Shown: in pieces, positions 62,774 through 64,000 of the stretch
How positions within the stretch are numbered: the first letter of the stretch is position 1
How the letters are laid out: each line of letters starts with the position of its first letter
DNA from: Ferribacterium limneticum
GTDB taxonomy: Bacteria; Pseudomonadota; Gammaproteobacteria; Burkholderiales; Rhodocyclaceae
Assembly (NCBI RefSeq): GCF_020510585.1
Contig: NZ_CP075190.1
Location: 2,106,001-2,170,000 of the forward strand
Direction: 5' to 3'
DNA: 64,000 bases
Made by a program: the position numbers and the translations under genes
Notes under the pieces: model-generated
Databases searched by the model: none
What the model was told of the DNA's origin: nothing
Seen by the model: only the letters and a program-made list of their open reading frames with translations

Positions 62774-63071
62774 TCTCCTTCTCGAAAACGGACTTTACTA
62801 AATTCCCCGTGGCACTGTTTATTGGGGGCACCTCAACGGGTAGCAACAAAGCATGCAACAAACAAGCATCAATCGCTTATGCAACATGATTTAGCTGATA
62901 GATTGCTAAATTCTCATGAGTTAAGCGCATTTATAAGACGCAACAGGATCCGTATATAACTAGATTGCGCGTTAAAGATGCCGAATTGGCGTGATGGAAT
63001 AATTTGGGTGGGTATCTCGTTAACTGGGTATCGGTGAATTCATATCGAATTAACCTGTGAAAGGAAACGTG

Positions 63072-63419
63072 ATGAGGGTTACCAGTCTTGATGGCGCGCT
63101 GCTCGATTTCTGGGTTGCTAAATCGGAAAACCTGAAGCTTCTGCCGGAGACGCCGGAAGATGGACAACGCCATGACAACGGAAGCGGATTTTGGCATCCC
63201 AATACTTTTCACCCGTCCACCGACTGGTCTCTGGGCGGCGCGATCATCGCCAACGACTGGTACGCCATCGAGGATGCGCTGATCGAGTGGTTCGGGCCAC
63301 ACTGGTCGTTCATCCAGTCGATTACCGAGTCGCCGCTGAAGTGGTTGATGCGGGCCTATGTGAAGACCAAATTTGGTGATGAGGTGGAGGAAGTCGCCGA
63401 CAGCTTGCCGGTTCAGTGA
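63072..63419 (+). CDS. DUF2591 (NinX-like) phage protein
   Basis: 115 residues: 'MRVTSLDGALLDFWVAKSE' start, 'FHPSTDWSLGGAIIANDW' and 'PHWSFIQSITESPLKWLMRAYV' (in part). DUF2591 proteins occur in phages and their remnants; function unknown. AAGGAAA 8 bases before ATG 63,072. Overlaps the convergent dnaE2 end by 7 bases. Confidence 0.75.
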   Translation: MRVTSLDGALLDFWVAKSENLKLLPETPEDGQRHDNGSGFWHPNTFHPSTDWSLGGAIIANDWYAIEDALIEWFGPHWSFIQSITESPLKWLMRAYVKTKFGDEVEEVADSLPVQ

Positions 63420-64000
63420 AAATCCCGGCTCGACGTTTCGAGTCGGCCCAGCCAGGCCGAAAGATCGACCAGTCGCTTGGCGACGAGATGAACGACCTCG
63501 CCTTCGATCTGCAGTTGCCCGAAGATGCCGAGCAGCGTTGCACCGAGCAGTTCGCGGCGTTGCTTTTCGACGAGTTGCGGATGGACGACGACATTGACCA
63601 GCCCGGTCTCGTCTTCGAGCGTGACGAAAACGATGCCGGTCGCCGTGCCCGGCCGCTGGCGGCCGACGACGATGCCGGCGGCGCGGACCAGGGCGCGATG
63701 GCCGGCGGTTTTGAGATCGGCGGCCGTGACGAAGCGTCGCTCAAACAAATGTTGGCGGAGCAGCGTCAACGGATGGCGGCGTAGCGTCAAACCCAGGCTA
63801 CGGTAATCGGCGATCAGGTTTTCGGCTTCGCTGGGCGTGGGCAGGTCGGTTTCCGGCTCGCTGATCGTTGTGCCGGTGAAGAGATCGCCCTGCACCGCCA
63901 CCGCTGGCTTTTCCACGCCGGCTGCCCAGGCCGCCTGCCGACGGTGTCCAGCCAGGCTCTGCAGGGCATCGGCGGCGGCCAGTTGATCGAGGTCGCGGCG
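63413..64000 (-). CDS. dnaE2: Error-prone DNA polymerase DnaE2 (C-terminal part)
   Basis: The frame is open to the window end, so the start is outside; 195 codons visible. Contains 'DALQSLAGHRRQAAWAAG' and the OB-fold 'RQRPGTATGIVFVTLEDETGLVNVVV' (in part), typical of the DnaE2/ImuC C terminus. Part of the ImuA-ImuB-DnaE2 SOS mutagenesis cassette; the others would lie beyond the window. Confidence 0.93.
   Translation of the reverse strand, partial: RRDLDQLAAADALQSLAGHRRQAAWAAGVEKPAVAVQGDLFTGTTISEPETDLPTPSEAENLIADYRSLGLTLRRHPLTLLRQHLFERRFVTAADLKTAGHRALVRAAGIVVGRQRPGTATGIVFVTLEDETGLVNVVVHPQLVEKQRRELLGATLLGIFGQLQIEGEVVHLVAKRLVDLSAWLGRLETSSRDFH

Larger units (their letters stand above)
61588..62835 (-). 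mobile_element. IS3-family insertion sequence (IS407-like group)
   Basis: 1248 bases. Terminal inverted repeats: left TGAGGTGCCCCCGG...AGTGCCA, right TGGCACT...GGGGGCACCTCA (11-12 outer bases match, then the AGTGCCA block). Contains orfA and orfB leftward with an AAAAC shift site. No clear target duplication (flanks CGAC and ACGG), so the outer DNA may have been rearranged. Confidence 0.88.

Overview
The window looks like chromosomal DNA of a GC-rich betaproteobacterium, most likely Rhodocyclales (Dechloromonas/Azonexus-like). That placement is inference from gene order and protein character, for example plsX-fabHDG-acpP-fabF, rpoE-rseC-degP-lepA-lepB-rnc-era-recO-pdxJ-acpS-nagZ, efp/earP, and pgsA followed by a tRNA-Gly/Cys/Gly/Leu cluster. 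Positions 1-52,170 are mostly dense housekeeping DNA. Positions 52,198-63,070 are accessory.

Layout. 1-2440: an ABC transporter permease cut by the window edge. 2437-7311: a signalling cluster with an RsbW-like kinase, FecR and OmpA-like envelope proteins, a CHASE2-PP2C phosphatase, a metallo-beta-lactamase-fold protein and a STAS antagonist; it reads as a partner-switching pathway. 7384-14,539: YgiQ radical SAM protein, a diguanylate cyclase, a truncated haemoglobin, typA/bipA and moaA. 14,838-23,274: tRNA-Asn, an AsmA-like protein, an aromatic aminotransferase, uvrB, a low-molecular-weight phosphatase and rne. 23,677-34,057: rluC, a HAD phosphatase, a Rieske protein, an S49 protease, an RsmI-like methylase, Maf, yceD-rpmF-plsX and the fatty acid synthesis genes. 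34,082-46,392: a YgfX-like protein, nadB, and the rpoE and lepA/lepB/rnc/era operons. 46,446-52,171: efp, earP, a family 5 uracil-DNA glycosylase, uvrC, pgsA, four tRNAs and a DUF1178 gene.

The most interesting part is a complete filamentous-phage (Inovirus) prophage of about 7.75 kb (52,209-59,961). It carries a leftward repressor, a probable ssDNA-binding protein, an HUH replication initiator, coat genes including an unannotated 28-codon one, a pIII-like adhesin, pVI-like, Zot/pI and secretin/pIV genes. It is bounded by two dif-like sites. Joining the outer halves of these sites rebuilds a canonical 28-bp XerCD dif site, so the phage has integrated at the chromosome dimer-resolution site in the replication terminus. 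Integration also appears to swap the 3' end of the repressor gene: its stop codon comes from the chromosomal dif arm, and in the circular phage the frame would run about 40 codons further.

Beyond the prophage are a tyrosine recombinase with a small partner gene, truncated by a 1.25-kb IS3-family element (61,588-62,835), a DUF2591-like gene, and the 3' end of dnaE2 on the opposite strand. Other points of interest are a dispersed 18-19 bp repeat (three exact copies, two relatives) at roughly 10-11 kb spacing in one orientation, a strand bias of KOPS-like octamers pointing toward dif, and a sigma-E operon without rseA/rseB.
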